A stretch of 64,000 nucleotides of DNA from Panorpa germanica (GCA_963678705.1 OY783206.1:9497807-9561806), one strand, 5' to 3'; numbered from the stretch's first letter, positions 1 to 12,240 are shown. Translations and numbers: made by a program. Notes: generated by a model not told the origin, from the sequence alone.

Positions 1-399
1 TATCATCTTTCATTGTTTATTTTTTTCTTTTTCTTTTTTTTAAATCATATTCCTGCGATTTCAACTGGTAGGTTAGTTATACATCGCAATAATTGTAAAT
101 TAATTGTGTACATTTTGCAGATTTGTTTACTTATTTTAGTAGCAGATATTACATTGCTAGTCATAACATACATTTATTCCATTTCAGAGAATCGAACTTA
201 GGCCTAAAAATAACTGAGTGTTAGAGGATACGACCTAACGATCTCAGGAGAAGCAGATCTTGAGGAGAACGATTCCGTTTATTGTTCTAATCAGATCACC
301 GAGCTCCTAGTGCCAAATATTTTGAATTAAATAAAGACAAAGATACAAGAAATATATATAGCTTGACTGACGAGGCTCCCAGCTGATTAAAGCCCATCG
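1..399. other. AT-rich stretch, no gene seen
   Basis: Pyrimidine-rich start followed by unremarkable AT-rich sequence. I see no splice-flanked frame or repeat end that I can support. Confidence 0.5.
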
Positions 400-407
400 T
401 CTACAGG

Positions 408-588
408 CAGGCCCAGATTTGAAGTAGGATAGGCGGGGCTACTTCCCTGGGGCCTCCACAATAGAGATCAAAGCACTAAATTTTTGAAAAATGTGACGGA
501 AAAGAATTGTTCCTTTTATTCGGAAAATAATTAGGGGCCTCCGCTAATTCGTTGCCACAGGGCCTCCACACCTCTTAATACGGCCCTG
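408..588. mobile_element. hAT-like non-autonomous element
   Basis: A 181-bp element with terminal inverted repeats of hAT type: the left end begins CAGGCCCAGATTTGAAG and the right end, read inward, begins CAGGGCCGTATTAAGAGG. It is flanked by an 8-bp target duplication with one mismatch (TCTACAGG at 400-407, TCTACAGA at 589-596); 8 bp is the size hAT transposases make. The interior is rich in GGGGCCTCC-like motifs and has no coding capacity, so it would need a transposase supplied elsewhere. The family call rests on end sequence and duplication length, not on any protein. Confidence 0.6.
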
Positions 589-678
589 TCTACAGATCAT
601 GTAGATTTCAGTGTTAATCCGAAAATGTATGCAATCATTATTAACATCATCTGTACATATAACAATGTAAAGCAGTAT

Positions 679-868
679 CAGTGGCGGATTAAAGTCGCTA
701 GAGGTCTGAGACGGTTTAAAAAGCTACGGGTAAAAAGCTACACATATTCTTTGTTGTCTTTCCCGCCAGAAAATTAATCGTATCCAGTCATCATTGCTTT
801 CCGAAGAAGGCCCTCACAAATTGACTTTTCGGGGCCACTTAGAAACCAGAGCATTAGGCGTGCCCCTG
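679..868. mobile_element. possible second hAT-like short element
   Basis: The left end reads CAGTGGCGGATTAAAG and the right end, read inward, CAGGGGCACGCCTAATG; both resemble hAT termini (CAG then GGCG-like). Length is 190 bp with no frame. I could not see an 8-bp duplication in the flanks, so the boundaries, or the assumption that both ends belong to one insertion, may be wrong. Confidence 0.35.
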
Positions 869-3334
869 TTGTTAAATTCGATACTGTGGAGAATGAAGAT
901 ATATAACAATACATTGAGTTCAAGTTATATGTTTTTCACATCATTTCTTCGGTAATAAATGAACGAAATGTTTGAACCAGTCCTAACATATTGTCTTCGC
1001 AGTTTTAGTTTCACAATGTCAAATCTTTACAGTATTCTTATATCATATATCTGTACAAGTATAAAAGGCAGTGACTTTCATATAATATGACTTGAATTTT
1101 CTTTTATTTTTTACCTTTTTTCTATGTACGAGTACGAGTACATGCAAGTAGTGTTGTAACATACAGACACAAGTTCAAGTAAAACAGAACTTATCGTCAG
1201 TGTTTAAGAACTTGTAAGTGTATTTCAGACAAGAAAAATAAAATGAAAAGTCTAAGAAAAGTCACTAGAGAAAAAATAATGTTATAACTATAATATTAAA
1301 AAGTTTTTCATATACTATTTTGTGATAAGAACGATGTCTCTATGTTATCAAGTTCTTCATTCACAGAAGCGTACGTGTTGGAAAAAGGTATGCGTATATT
1401 CTTTGACGCTCATCATCTTTATCGGTCTGGCCACTGGCCATTGGCCATTGACCATACTCGTACATCGTCTTATACGATAGACACATTGTGCAAGAAAGTT
1501 CTCTTTCGTTTAATCTTTCCATTGCACCAAAATTATTTGAGAAATAGTAAGATATAATTCTATATAATATAATAAGATCTTTTTATAGATCAGAAAACTA
1601 GTTCTTTATGTATTTTAAGAACAAATAATTACGTTAAAACTATAAACCTCATTGCTAGAATGTTATAAATTTTGATTGGCAGTTTCGAGTTCAAGATAAA
1701 GTTAATGAAAGTTCGAATTATTTGTAATGGAAGCAATGAGAGTGAAAGAGAGGCAAATACGTTTTATGTGTAGTTGATACCAGTTCTTTATATATAATAG
1801 AAAATTGTCCTAATAAAATTAACAGAGTATAAAAGAATATTTTTTGCGTGTATTAAAAAAAAATTATTGGCCATTACTTTATTTTGTATAATGCTCTTTT
1901 TTTGATCCCTATAAAGTCATGCGATACTGTTAAGCTTTCATTAACCAATAAGAAAGGTATCTCAATTTTTTGAAATTTTGTCATAACGTTGCATTCGAAT
2001 GTGTCGAATGTTCGTTGCAAACGTACGTATTTTCGAAAATCGAATTAATTTCTTTCGTTTCTTTCCAGTTAATCGTCATCTATGTTTGTGTGTGTGTTTT
2101 TATGTTCTTTCATTTTCATTTCTATCAGGCTCAGCCATAGAGGAGCGCGGCCGGCTTTAGCTAATTTTCTATAAAATCAGTTATATATATATATAATTTT
2201 TCTTTTTTAACATCGTTTTTAAACAGATGAATATTTAAAAAAATTCAACATTGTTTATTACACACCTGAAAAATTTCTCATCTCGTTCCTTTAATTTATT
2301 AATATAAATCAAGAAAAAAATAATGTAGAAAAGGTAAATACGTTGTTTGTAACGAATAACATATGTAACGTACATATACACACGTTTATAATGTTTATAC
2401 ATAAAACAAATAATTTGTTATAATATTTAGTAAATATTAAAAATTGTCTGTTTATTCAATGAACGTAAAAATAAAACATAAAATTTAACTATGCATTTTA
2501 TGTGCTGGTCAAATATTGTGGGGATACTGTGTTTAATTTTTAATACTCCAGAGAACAATATTACGGCTATTTTTAATTAAATATGGGCACACCAAATACA
2601 CACACAGATCCACACACACACACATATATATATATATAATATTCAGCATGTATCCGGACCATGTTTCAATAGAATTCTTTCAATAGGTTATCCTATATTT
2701 TCCAGAATAAATATATTTTTTATGTTTACAACAATGAATAAAATAGGTTGAAAGGCGTGCGACCCCACAATTCTTAAATCTTTTCAATATTATCTTCCAT
2801 GAAACACACCCCGCTATTTTGATAGCCAGTTTGGGGTGTTTTAAGATAACTGTTTACAACAAATCTGTACAGATTTTCTTTATATTCTTAGTTACATATT
2901 TATGAGATACAAGATATATTTATATATTGAGCAGAGTAAGATAGAAATAGGACTAAAATGTTTCTATATGTTTGATAAAAAAATTAAATTCTCTTATAAA
3001 AATTTCTCAAAAGATGTTGTTTATTTTAATATCTAGTTTGTGGTATGATGGTGTACAATCTCGAAAAAGTATTTGTAAATATGAAATAATAATCATACTG
3101 CGCAATAGCGATAAAATCTTGCCAGCCTAATTAAGTTTTCATTTCTATACGAGATAGATAACGACTGTAATGCAGTGTGGTGTTCTTTAGTTGCATAATT
3201 ATTTTCAACAACAAAAACACATTTAAAAATTTTGATTTTCAAAATTGTAACACACAGCAAAGTTAATTATACTATATTACTGATGATGACCAAAGTTTCG
3301 ATCGAAGCATCTTTAATAAAATATCTCTTTTTTT
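869..3334. other. AT-rich stretch, no gene seen
   Basis: About 2.4 kb without a supportable gene. It holds a short GAGTAC-type hexamer run near 1126-1141 and a CA/TA dinucleotide run near 2600-2638. The 71-codon frame at 1342-1557 has no recognisable domain and no splice context. Confidence 0.5.
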
Positions 3335-3520
3335 AATATTTATTTGAGTGCATCAACTTTCAACAGTTATTAGCACTTAAAACAGTATATACATTTATAA
3401 ACATTTGTAATACATATTATAAAAATTATAAACACGAGTATGGATATTTAAAATAAAGAGATTAAATTAATTTCATTGATAAAATCAATCAGGTTTTTTA
3501 AACTTTACAGTATTATCTGC
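3335..3520 (-). mobile_element. LINE 3' end (family J), antisense copy 1
   Basis: Read on the minus strand, this matches the 3' ends at 39411-39597 and 54960-55362. It carries the degraded end of the ORF2 frame (a stretch reading like LIDFINEINLISLYF), then a shared 3' untranslated segment ending in GATGCACTCAAATAAATATT. It is strongly 5'-truncated. The shared terminus among three copies marks it as one LINE family, probably in the I/R1/Jockey group, although the clade cannot be fixed from so short a piece. Confidence 0.6.
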
Positions 3521-3736
3521 GTAATGAGTACTTGAAGCATTGAAGAATAATATGTTTTACTGTTAGAGGGTTGTTACATTGTTTATATATTGGTTGTGGT
3601 TCTCTTTTGAATAAGTACGTATGAGTGAGATTTGTATGAGCTATCATTAGTCTACATATTACTACTTTTAAATAAATATCTTAATTAATTTCGCGTTTTT
3701 CTCAAAAAAAAAAAAACAAATGTATATATATATATA

Positions 3737-4901
3737 CAGTAGGGCCTCGTTAATCCGGAGAGGCAAAAACAAGACCCTTTATGGATTATCGAGGCGTCCG
3801 GATTATAGTATGCCATATTAAATGTTAATAAAACACATGTTTAACCTTAGTTTCTTTAATCAATTTTTAAATTATAGCATATAGACAAAATGTACATGTT
3901 CAAAATTACAACTATGTAAGGAAATCAGTAAGTTAAAATAAAACATTAGGTAATTCTTCTTGAAATAGTCTGTAATATTCTTCTGTTTATAATTTTCGCA
4001 CTTCATTTCGAAAGCCCGGTCTCTAAGTCGACGGAGAAACATAACTTCGTGGCTATCAAATTCGTTATCTTCAGCCCATTTTAAAGCAGTGTTTAAAGCT
4101 CCTACTGCCTCTGAATTACCAACTTTTGTGATTTTTAGAATTTCAACGCTATTGTCCTCATCTTCCTCATCGTCCTCACACATAGCCGCTCGCACAATCT
4201 CCTCATCAGTTAACACTTCATATCTTTGTAACTCGCTTTCGGCACCATCATTTACAGCGGCTTCATCATTTGACAGTTTTTCACCGGCCATTTTTAAACG
4301 TCTTATTCCGTGGCGTTTTTTAAATTTGTCTAACCATCCCCGGCTTGCATTAAATCCGATATTGGAGTTTGTAATCTGGCGATGAAAAATTCGAGCTTTC
4401 TCACAAATCATATCACCACTTACAGGAACATGCAAATCGCCTTTGTTGCAAAAACCACGTAAACAAAGCATCTTCTAAAACAGGATTTTCCGATTTCCTC
4501 AGTTTTCGTACACCGGGACCACGTTCTGTTAGGCTAACAAACTTCAAGAGTTTGTCTTTGTTTTTCTTTATGTCGCCTACAGTTGACCTGCCTATACCAA
4601 ACTTCCGAGCAATGACAGGGTAGCTGTCACCCTTATCTAACATTTCTATAATCCGTAATTTGTCTTTTATTGTTAATGTCGAATGTTTACGTGGCGGCGC
4701 CATGATGTTAGCGAGCACACTTAATTGACACTACGTATTACACGAAAGGCGATAAACAAAAGACTGACGGCGCATTGGCTCATGACAGCCCCCGCACCTA
4801 CACGCCGCCGGGCCTCCCCCGCTAATCCCATTGGATTACATCCCGGCCGGATTACAGCGATCACCGAACAAGCGAGAGTCCGGATTACCGAGGCCCTACT
4901 G
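3737..4901 (-). mobile_element. Tigger/pogo-type DNA transposon, internally deleted
   Basis: A 1165-bp element with inverted ends CAGTAGGGCCTCGTTAATCC (left) and the same, with one difference (TTACC for TTAAC read outward), at the right. TA lies directly outside each end (3735-3736 and 4902-4903), as expected for Tc1/mariner-superfamily insertion. Ends of this type (CAGTA, CCTCGTTA, CCGGA) are typical of Tigger elements. The coding strand is minus and encodes only the DNA-binding part and C-terminus of the transposase. Full Tiggers are about 2.4 kb, so about half is missing. Confidence 0.85.
3872..4718 (-). pseudogene. Tigger transposase remnant (CENP-B-like DNA-binding part)
   Basis: The likely start is the Met at 4703 (MAPPRKHSTLTIKDKLRII). 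Residues about 5-50 form a CENP-B/psq-type helix-turn-helix, with VIARKFGIGRSTVGDIKKN visible. The frame then changes within 4413-4471: the first frame ends just after FTWFLQQRR, and the second resumes with VPVSGDMICEKARIFHRQ and a Tc5-type helix containing GWLDKFKKRHGIRRLK. After GEKLSNDEAAV the whole DDE catalytic domain (about 200 residues in relatives) is absent. The frame passes straight to an acidic C-terminal segment (EDDEEDEDN) and LRRLRDRAFEMKC. It can bind DNA in principle but cannot catalyse transposition. Tigger relatives gave rise to host CENP-B/Jerky proteins, but the frameshift and intact ends argue that this is a transposon relic. Confidence 0.85.
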
Positions 4902-4984
4902 TATACATTTGTTTTTTTTTTTTTTTTGATAAAAACGCGAAATTAAATAAGATATTTATTTAAAAGTATATATATATATAATAT

Positions 4985-5345
4985 ATATCAACTATAATCA
5001 GAATCAAAAGTAATCATTGCAAAACCACAGTTCACATGTACAAAATTAATATTAAATCTGACGATAGATGTCAATGTGGTGAAGAAGGAACTTTGGATCA
5101 TATTATATTTGAAAGCATAAATTATAGTTTAGAAAGAACAAAATTCAATAGTGAAATATTAGATGTGATTAAAACTTTTTCTGTTAATACTAAATTTTTG
5201 TTAAGTGATTCAAAATTAATTAATGAATTATTTAAATATTTAGAAATTTATAAAATTGAATTGTAAATTGTAAAATATGTATAAAAAAAGTTTGATGGTG
5301 GCTATGACGAACAAAAGTCCAGGCAAATAAATAAATAAATAAAAA
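4985..5345 (+). mobile_element. LINE 3' end (ORF2 C-terminus and tail)
   Basis: The frame from about 4988 to 5266 reads as the C-terminal end of a LINE ORF2: KSNHCKTTVHMYKINIKSD, then the Cys/His motif RCQCGEEGTLDHIIFE. That CxC...H pattern follows the RNase H region in many I/R1/Jockey-group elements. After the stop comes a short 3' untranslated region and a tail of ATAA repeats and poly(A) near 5323-5350. Everything upstream is lost, as in typical 5' truncation during reverse transcription. It abuts a (TA)n run and the hairpin element, so its target duplication cannot be seen. The sequence differs from LINE families J and L in this window. Confidence 0.7.
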
Positions 5346-7375
5346 AAAAGAATATATATACATATATATATATACATAAACCATTGGTAAAAAGTTTTTC
5401 CAAAAAAGACATAAAACAGGCACAATGTTTTAATCAAATAGAATTATTGCTTACGTGCGGCTGTTAATGTCCTTGAACAACATTTAAGTGATTCATAGAT
5501 TTCCGTCCGCAAACAAAATCCTCCAGTACTTGTAGCCCCAGGTCTCAGGTCCACTATTCTTATACTCAGTTTCCCCTAGGTGGGGTTAATTTATCGTAAA
5601 ACGTAAAAGATTTCTTGCAGCTTTATTGCAGAACAATTTACAAAAGGTCAACAAATCGTTTGTTCGTTCGTTTATAAATTTCATATAAAATTTTAAATTA
5701 TGCTTAAAATGGTGTCGTTATTATTATTAAGTCTAATTTAATATAAAGGGGGAGTCATTGTTTTAATATCAAATTAGCAGCGAATGAACACTATACTGCG
5801 TTATTTGCAGTTATAATATCTATGGGGTCGTATAATCAGTAGATCACGGGCCTGCATAAAATTTAATCGGTTTCAAAACACGAAAACAATGAGACCCTCT
5901 CTTCAAATAAGGCCTTGCTTGGAGACTTCTTACTGACGAAATATATCTTTGTATGTAAAATGTAATTTCTGCGCTTTAAAGAAACTTTCCGCTAAACATA
6001 AACAGTAAATGTTACCTTGTGACATTTTACTTAAACGAATGTTAGGTTTTGCCGAACAGACTTTTCTTAATTTCAGAATTTTCTTGAAGTTTGATATGTC
6101 ATTTAGAGCTTGTCAGTTATTTTAGTTTTTTATATTGAAGGATAATAAAACAAATATTATTAATACACTTTAACTTTATTGATATATAAATAGTTCTACA
6201 AATTAGTGATTCACATTAAGTAATTTAACCAACAATTAGTCTATCGATTATTCAGTGTTAATAGTTTGAAGGATAGACTGTGAATGATCTTCAGTACAAG
6301 ATTTTCTTATAGGTAACTTTAGTGCGTGAGACAAAACATATCCTGACTTGTTACATCTAGCTTTTGTTATCTAAAGTTCCAAGGGTTGATCTATAAGAGA
6401 CAGGCCCACACAATTGGCTGGAAATGTTTACGTAAGTCAGCTCTCACATATGAAAATATTATACTGACTTGAACTCTTGACTTATCAGTAGATAAATGCC
6501 TTGGGAACTTAAAACTAGACATAGTACTTAAACATTGCAGGTTTATTAGTACACTCATGTGAAAATCATAGACTTCTAGCTTTAGATATATCCAGGATAT
6601 AACACGAAATTTAGTAATCTAAAAGGATCTAGACAAAGAATCTTTATTATCGCTGAATCTCTAAAAAGAACCACTTAAGTTTGTACTGTGTAAGCCCATC
6701 GTCCAGTTCAATAGTGAAATAATATTCAAGTCTCAAGCATTTCATTTTTTATTTGTTTGTCATATTTTTAAAAAAAAATTGTTTGTTAACTCAAAGATAC
6801 CTGCTTTTTGTGCCTAATTCCATATGTTTTATGATGATACAAAAGTTAAGGCTAGTTTTAGAATTTTGTTCTAAAGTAGAAACGTGTTAGTAACATTATT
6901 GTCGTAGTGCTGTTGCAAACAACCCTTAGACGACGAACTAACCCCCTGTTGAGAGAGAAAATCATCCCCTTAAGTCCTTTATGGGTGTCATAGAAGTACG
7001 TTTATATTTTCATGAGATGTGCACCTTATGTAATATGTCCAAAAGTTTTCAAGGGTAATATATTAGTTGCCCTTATACACACACACACACACCCGTACAC
7101 CATGCATACTGTTATGACTATCATCCCCTAAGGAAGAGTAGAGGACGAGGGGGGTGTTATTCTTGAAAGGTAACGATAAGTAATACAAATACATACTGTC
7201 ACTGCTGACTTTGTTAAACATGTATTAAGTAAATTTCATCAAATTTATTTTGCTTTTCTTACTTTCTTGTGTTTCTATTGCTTTATTAATGAACCTGAAA
7301 AGTAAAGTGTCGCACCTGACATTTTGAAAATTGTTCAAGTTGTTCTTTTTTAAATGTTTGTAAAGGTGGAAACAT
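5346..7375. other. AT-rich stretch, no gene seen
   Basis: Short (TA)n near 5350-5377 and a CA tract near 7077-7092. No supportable coding or RNA gene. Confidence 0.5.
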
Positions 7376-8094
7376 TTAAGGAGGTACAGGACGTACCGTC
7401 AATGCAAAAAGTTTATCTCTCGGTAATACGAAATGCAAAATACGAAGTACATGAGGGACGAGCAAATATTGGGACTGTACCTTTGAAAATGAATTTTTCA
7501 ATTCCTTATTAAACTGCTTTTTGCAGTTTAATAACTGAAAAATTACCTATAATTAATATCAAATTTATATTAATTCAATTTAAATATAAATTAAATATTT
7601 TGAAAAAGGAATAATAAATTTAGCAACGCTGTAAATTTACGTGTGTTGACGCATGCGTGATTTGGTTCTTTGACCAATAAATTGTTATATTTTATATAAC
7701 ATTTATTCCGATTTTGAATTTCCCGCTCAAATTGGCATTCGCAACGTTGCCGCCTTATAACCTACATTTACTGTTTTTGAAAGGTTTTATTTAAATATTT
7801 TCGTATATAGGTATCCTTTTGATAATTTTGCAATATTTACAGAAAAGATTATTTTATATACACTTGGTTTTTGAAAGCCGTGTCACCATTTTTTTATAGT
7901 TAAAAGTTATATTATGTGGTAAAATTGAGCTAAAAATTATGATTTGTTTAGAAAATGACTATTTTTAATCATGTATAAAAAGAAAACTATAAACCCTAGC
8001 TCTCTAAACTTTTGAGACAGCATGTATTTTAACTATTTGTATCGACCCTCCACAACGTTTTCATCATTTACGTTAACGTCCTGTACCTCTTTAA
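7376..8094. mobile_element. TTAA-flanked (piggyBac-like) non-autonomous element
   Basis: The two ends read GGAGGTACAGGACGT and, inward from the right, AGAGGTACAGGACGT. Each is flanked directly by TTAA (7376-7379 and 8091-8094). TTAA target duplications are the hallmark of piggyBac transposases. The enclosed 711 bp is AT-rich with no transposase frame. The 63-codon frame at 8022-8213 crosses the right end and is accidental. Only the outer 15 bp or so match well. Confidence 0.6.
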
Positions 8095-10254
8095 AGCGGA
8101 ATTTTAATACATCTTTGCTTAATTATTTTTTGTTTAAATACAAATCATATGAGTCTAATTATTTTAAAATTGACCACGACGTTTTTATAAAAAACGAAAT
8201 CAAAATTTTGTAACTTTAACACAGGCATTATTATGGAGAATACAAATTTTTATGATAATTTTTTTTGTTTAAATTCCAAACGTAATGCAGGAGCTTCATG
8301 AAAGTTTGATATCTCACAGACCTCATAAAAAAAATTATTGGCCACATCATTATCGAGATATTATTATTTAAAATGTGAATTTTTCAATTAACTCGAGAGC
8401 TGAATCTGTTTATATCTGCAATCTCAGGATAGTTTCATCATTTCTGTATTACTGTAGAAGTGTGTGCCCAAATACGCATTGATACTATTTGATCGTGTGT
8501 TAGAGCTGGATGTACTTCCACAAAAGTTTTCGACTATCATATATTCACTATTTGCAATAGGTTAAACATATCGAACATAACAAACCCTCATCGTAATATC
8601 GCTTATTAAATGCTATGTTTATTCATAAATGCCCCAGATTTTTTTTATTTATGTTCACTATTCACAAAAATACATAATTTCACAAATTATTTAATATGAG
8701 TATTTTTATTAAAAAATCGTAACATAAAAAAATACAATGTAAATAAAACATCACTGAAAAACGGAAAAAAAAATCTGGAAAAATATTTTTAATAGCCTTA
8801 CAGTATTTTATTGGATTTTTTTATAGCGAAGTATTATGTCCGCGTGATGTTGTATGAAAACAGGGTCCAGGGCGCGCTGAAGCACATGGTGGTCGGTTAG
8901 AGGGCAAAGGGATTGGGAGGGAAAGAGGAGAGGCGTTGAGAATCTGCCTGCGGTGTGGAATAAATGTTTTTTAAATATAATTATACATTTTACTGATCAT
9001 ATAATTTCATAGATTATTATGAAATGTGTACTATTTATTAGAATACATAACATGTATATATATAAACAGAGTTATCTTATATACAAGATCTTGTGACCTA
9101 TTTTACTGCTTTTTGAATAATAAATATAAAATTTTGAGCATATACATAATCCTAGAACTTCTTAGGAAGACTTTATTATCAATAATAATATATTAAGAAG
9201 TCCCTTTAAAATTAAACGATTAAGTAAAATATTACATGGACGTAAGGTAACATCAATATACAATGGCCGTACTCTAAGTGGATCCAATTAAAAATGTTGT
9301 GGTTTCGTCAATTATGAAGCTTTTACCTAAATCATTACATTTTATTAAAAACATGCCACAGTGTGATATGGTTATCTCTGGCGCAGATCATAGCGTAAAA
9401 TATTCCGAGATTTACTTTTCTGCCACTAATAATATTTTATGCTTATGTGAATGCACGGCTGCTCAAATATTATATGATTTTATGTAACATATAACCAAGT
9501 AGGGACTACAGCAATTAAACCTAGAAAAGATATCTTGACCCGGTTAAGCAGTCCTAATCCATCTGACACCAACAAGGTGTGTTAAAAAAGTAACTGAAAT
9601 TTGTAATTTAAAAAGGCCCGCGCTAATTTTTTTTTTCGTAAGTTAGTAGCACTGTGTTCAATTACTAAGCCAAATTTGAGCAAGATGAGTCAACCGGTCT
9701 GTTTGCAGCGATCAGTTTACTGAGTGTAATTTTTTAGTTGCAGTCATGTGTGGTCCTATTCTACATTTTTGTTTCTGTAGCACATGTGACACTAATAACA
9801 GAATAACTGTGCTACGGCGTAGAGTCAAACGTAGATGCAAGTAACAAAACAAAATGCTCTGTGATTCAGTAATAAATTGATATCTATGTATATTGTATAT
9901 GTAGGTATATAACTGAAGGATATACTACATAGTATAGTTATTGTTATTTACAGCAAATTGACATTTTACGAAGTCCGTGTAGATTAATCGAGATACGAAC
10001 ACACTGTGAATGACTAAACGCAATAACATTTTCACCAAATATCAAAAAAGCAAGGACGTATCTTTTCATAGAGTTTCAATATGTCCAATTAAAAAATTTA
10101 ACTTGTAAACAATTGAATTACTAATATTTTAGGTTTTGATTTTTTAATTCTCATATTGTTATCTCATTATTCTCATAATTGTTATCATTTATTTTATTAA
10201 ATTAACGGAGATGTATCTATTTAAAGTTTTACTTTACTCAATAGAATATAAGTA
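8095..10254. other. AT-rich stretch, possible mariner end, no gene
   Basis: An open frame of 69 codons at 9278-9484 (DPIKNVVVSSIMKLLPKSLH at its start) has no domain I recognise and no splice context. From about 9573 the sequence AAGGTGTGTTAAAAAAGTAA resembles a mariner terminal repeat, but no matching right end was found. Nothing else is supportable. Confidence 0.35.
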
Positions 10255-11006
10255 ATTTTATTTATTTATCGTTGCATTATATGGTTTGCTGCAACAGCTG
10301 TTAGCGTTGTGAAGTTTAATGCTGTATCTCTTTTGTACTTTCCTTTTGCACTTTAAAAACGTTGACATATGTAAGCAAATGGTAGTGGGGAAGAAGTAAA
10401 GAAGGAAGTGACATGAACTACTCAATCAATTTTTAATTCTTTAATTATTGAAGAAAGAAGATGACTGTTTTTTTCGGTAATAACTTTTAGGCCTAGATCC
10501 CACTACAGACTTTTGTACTGTTTTTCTTCACTGTTTTAATTCTGAATACTAAAACTTACCTTCCACACACTGCGGATAAATTCATCTCAGTTTATATGCA
10601 GTACTTGACTAGGCCAAGAACTACTTTAATACTGTTTTATTTATATATCTTGTCTTGTTAATGAATATTCAAAGAGATGCAACAACAATAGCATATGGCT
10701 TTTGAGGAAATAATTCCGTAGTGCGTGTGTTCACATACAACTATATGTTCTACAAAGGAAAGATAATGAAAAAACCTCTCCGTGCCGCGGTGATTTCTGT
10801 AGAAATCTACAGATTTTTTTAACCCACGAAATTAATACAAGTTCATATTATTCTATGTGTTACAAAATTCGCATTTTTTTCAGCGCGAATTTATTCCTCA
10901 ATGAGATCTAGGCAATATAAATTGCGAATTGGATAAAAGTAATTGGATATTTGAGGTTTTGATAGCCAACTTTATCAATACACAATGCAGTTTTATATAA
11001 ATTCAG
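10255..11006 (+). repeat. Unclassified repeat family R, copy A (interrupted)
   Basis: Matches copy B (16490-16805) and, inverted, copy C (21396-21660). Shared landmarks are the CAACAG-TTAGCG-TGTGA region near the start, GGTAGTGG-GAAGAAG-TAA-GA in the middle, ATTGCGAATTGGATAAAAGT and TGCAGTTTTATATAAATT near the end. No coding capacity is seen. This copy is about 430 bp longer than copy B because of a nested insertion at 10489-10914. The class is unknown; the ends have not been fixed. Confidence 0.55.
10489..10914. mobile_element. Short inverted-repeat element nested in repeat R
   Basis: Absent from sister copy B, where the sequence flows directly across this point. Its ends are inverted: GGCCTAGATCCCA at the left, and TGCCTAGATCTCA reading inward from the right. 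It is about 425 bp with no transposase frame. The target duplication is not clear in the AT-rich flanks, so the superfamily is not assigned. Confidence 0.5.
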
Positions 11007-11611
11007 TTATGGTTCCAACCCATTTATTGTTCAACCTCCTTCCACATTACTTCTATTTTATTTAGTGTAATTCTAGCATTACTTCTAGTTTTAACAGTGT
11101 AATTGATGGATTGTGAAATGAATAATTTTTATTTCATGCACCATTAGTGCATCTACTCTCTCGTAATTCGATTGTAATGGTTATGGCTACGTCTATCAAT
11201 ATAAAGCGCAGTACAGAAATATGTACAACCATTCATTCATATGTATTCAAATCATTATAAAAACCCATCATTATTATGTTACGACGAGTACGATACATAA
11301 TGATGCATTAATTCTGTTTGTGTTAGAAAACTTCCAGAATAAAGCAACAAATAAAATTGCTCGTTTGTAAAACTTTTTCATTAATGTTACATACAATTTG
11401 TATATTTAAAAGTTTCGAAATTTATTTTGAAAATAATGTTATAGCTTTTTCAAACAAAGGTTATTATTCTTTATTATATGAGTTTGAAAAATTATTGCAA
11501 ATATGTTATTACACTATCAGTAATTTAGCAGGAAATTAACAACAAATATCTATTATACTTTTGTAGTAGCCCTTCACTAACAATCTCTTGGGTATGTTGA
11601 GCTGTGCGTTT

Positions 11612-11789
11612 TATTCCGGGCAAACACGTAACGATTTGCCGGACGGTTCATCTTTACCGGTAAACCGGATCATGTATGCGATGAAACGGTGTTGTCTTAT
11701 AAATTCACGCTCCGGTTTACCAGTAAAAATGAACTGTTCCATCAACCATCAAAACTGTCCGGCAAGTTACTGCTCGTATGCCCAGAATG
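11612..11789. mobile_element. Foldback element with long inverted arms
   Basis: The left arm (about 11612-11678) and right arm (about 11708-11789) are inverted copies: both contain ATTC-GGGCA at the outer edge, TTGCCGGAC inside, and CCGGTTTACC-GTAAA near the loop. The right arm has a short extra segment (CCATCAACCATCAAAACT). The open frame spanning 11588-11935 is a by-product of this hairpin and is not a gene. It is more GC-rich than its surroundings. No superfamily is assigned. Confidence 0.6.
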
Positions 11790-12154
11790 GTCTAATGGTA
11801 ATTAATCAGTATCTTCTTGTTTTACACTGTATCTTGATTCTCAGTTACATCCAATTCATGACATTAGCGAATATTGCGCGTTTTATAGAAGTCGAATCAT
11901 TATATAAGATGGGCCACCCGTTGGTTTCTTTTTGAAGTGAGTGTTATTGTTACAATAGTAACACGATTGACGATATGTAATGCCACACCTCCACTGTTAG
12001 AAACGGATCAGTTTATCGCACAAATACGATTTGACACCATTTTACTGATATTGGCTTGTTTTTTTTTAATAAGGTGATAGAAATATTTCAACGATGAACT
12101 TTTAATAGCAATTTCAATAGCAATAGCTTGCCTGGTAACTTTATAAATGTTTAT

Positions 12155-12156
<2 letters not shown>
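11790..12156. other. Spacer with a small palindrome
   Basis: Contains a short perfect-looking palindrome near 11940-11964 (GTGTTATTGTTAC and its complement). Otherwise featureless. Confidence 0.4.

Positions 12157-12240
<84 letters not shown>
12157..12240. repeat. (TA)n microsatellite
   Basis: About 82 bp of uninterrupted TA dinucleotide, likely length-variable and prone to collapse in assemblies. Confidence 0.95.

Larger units (their letters stand above)
3663..4968. mobile_element. Hairpin (palindromic) element split by a Tigger
   Basis: The flanks of the Tigger are inverted copies of one another beyond the Tigger ends. The left arm (3663-3736) and right arm (4902-4968) share TACTTTTAAATAAATATCTT, then AATTTCGCGTTTTT, an A/T homopolymer and ACAAATGTATA. 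Without the Tigger this is a near-perfect palindrome of about 140 bp with a (TA)n loop. Most likely a pre-existing hairpin MITE received the Tigger at a TA in its loop. A less likely reading is that the arms are outer parts of a larger composite transposon. Confidence 0.6.

Noticed and set aside
3283-3334. Plus-strand GATGACCAAAGTTTCGATCG followed by AATAAAAT, like a retroelement 3' end
   Set aside because: Too short to assign; it abuts the antisense LINE tail and nothing upstream supports an element body.
9573-9780. Mariner-like left end (AAGGTGTGTTAAAAAAGTAA)
   Set aside because: No right end and no transposase sequence downstream, so not called as an element.
11588-11935. 115-codon plus-strand frame
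   Set aside because: Most of it is the two arms of a foldback element; no domain and no splice sites.
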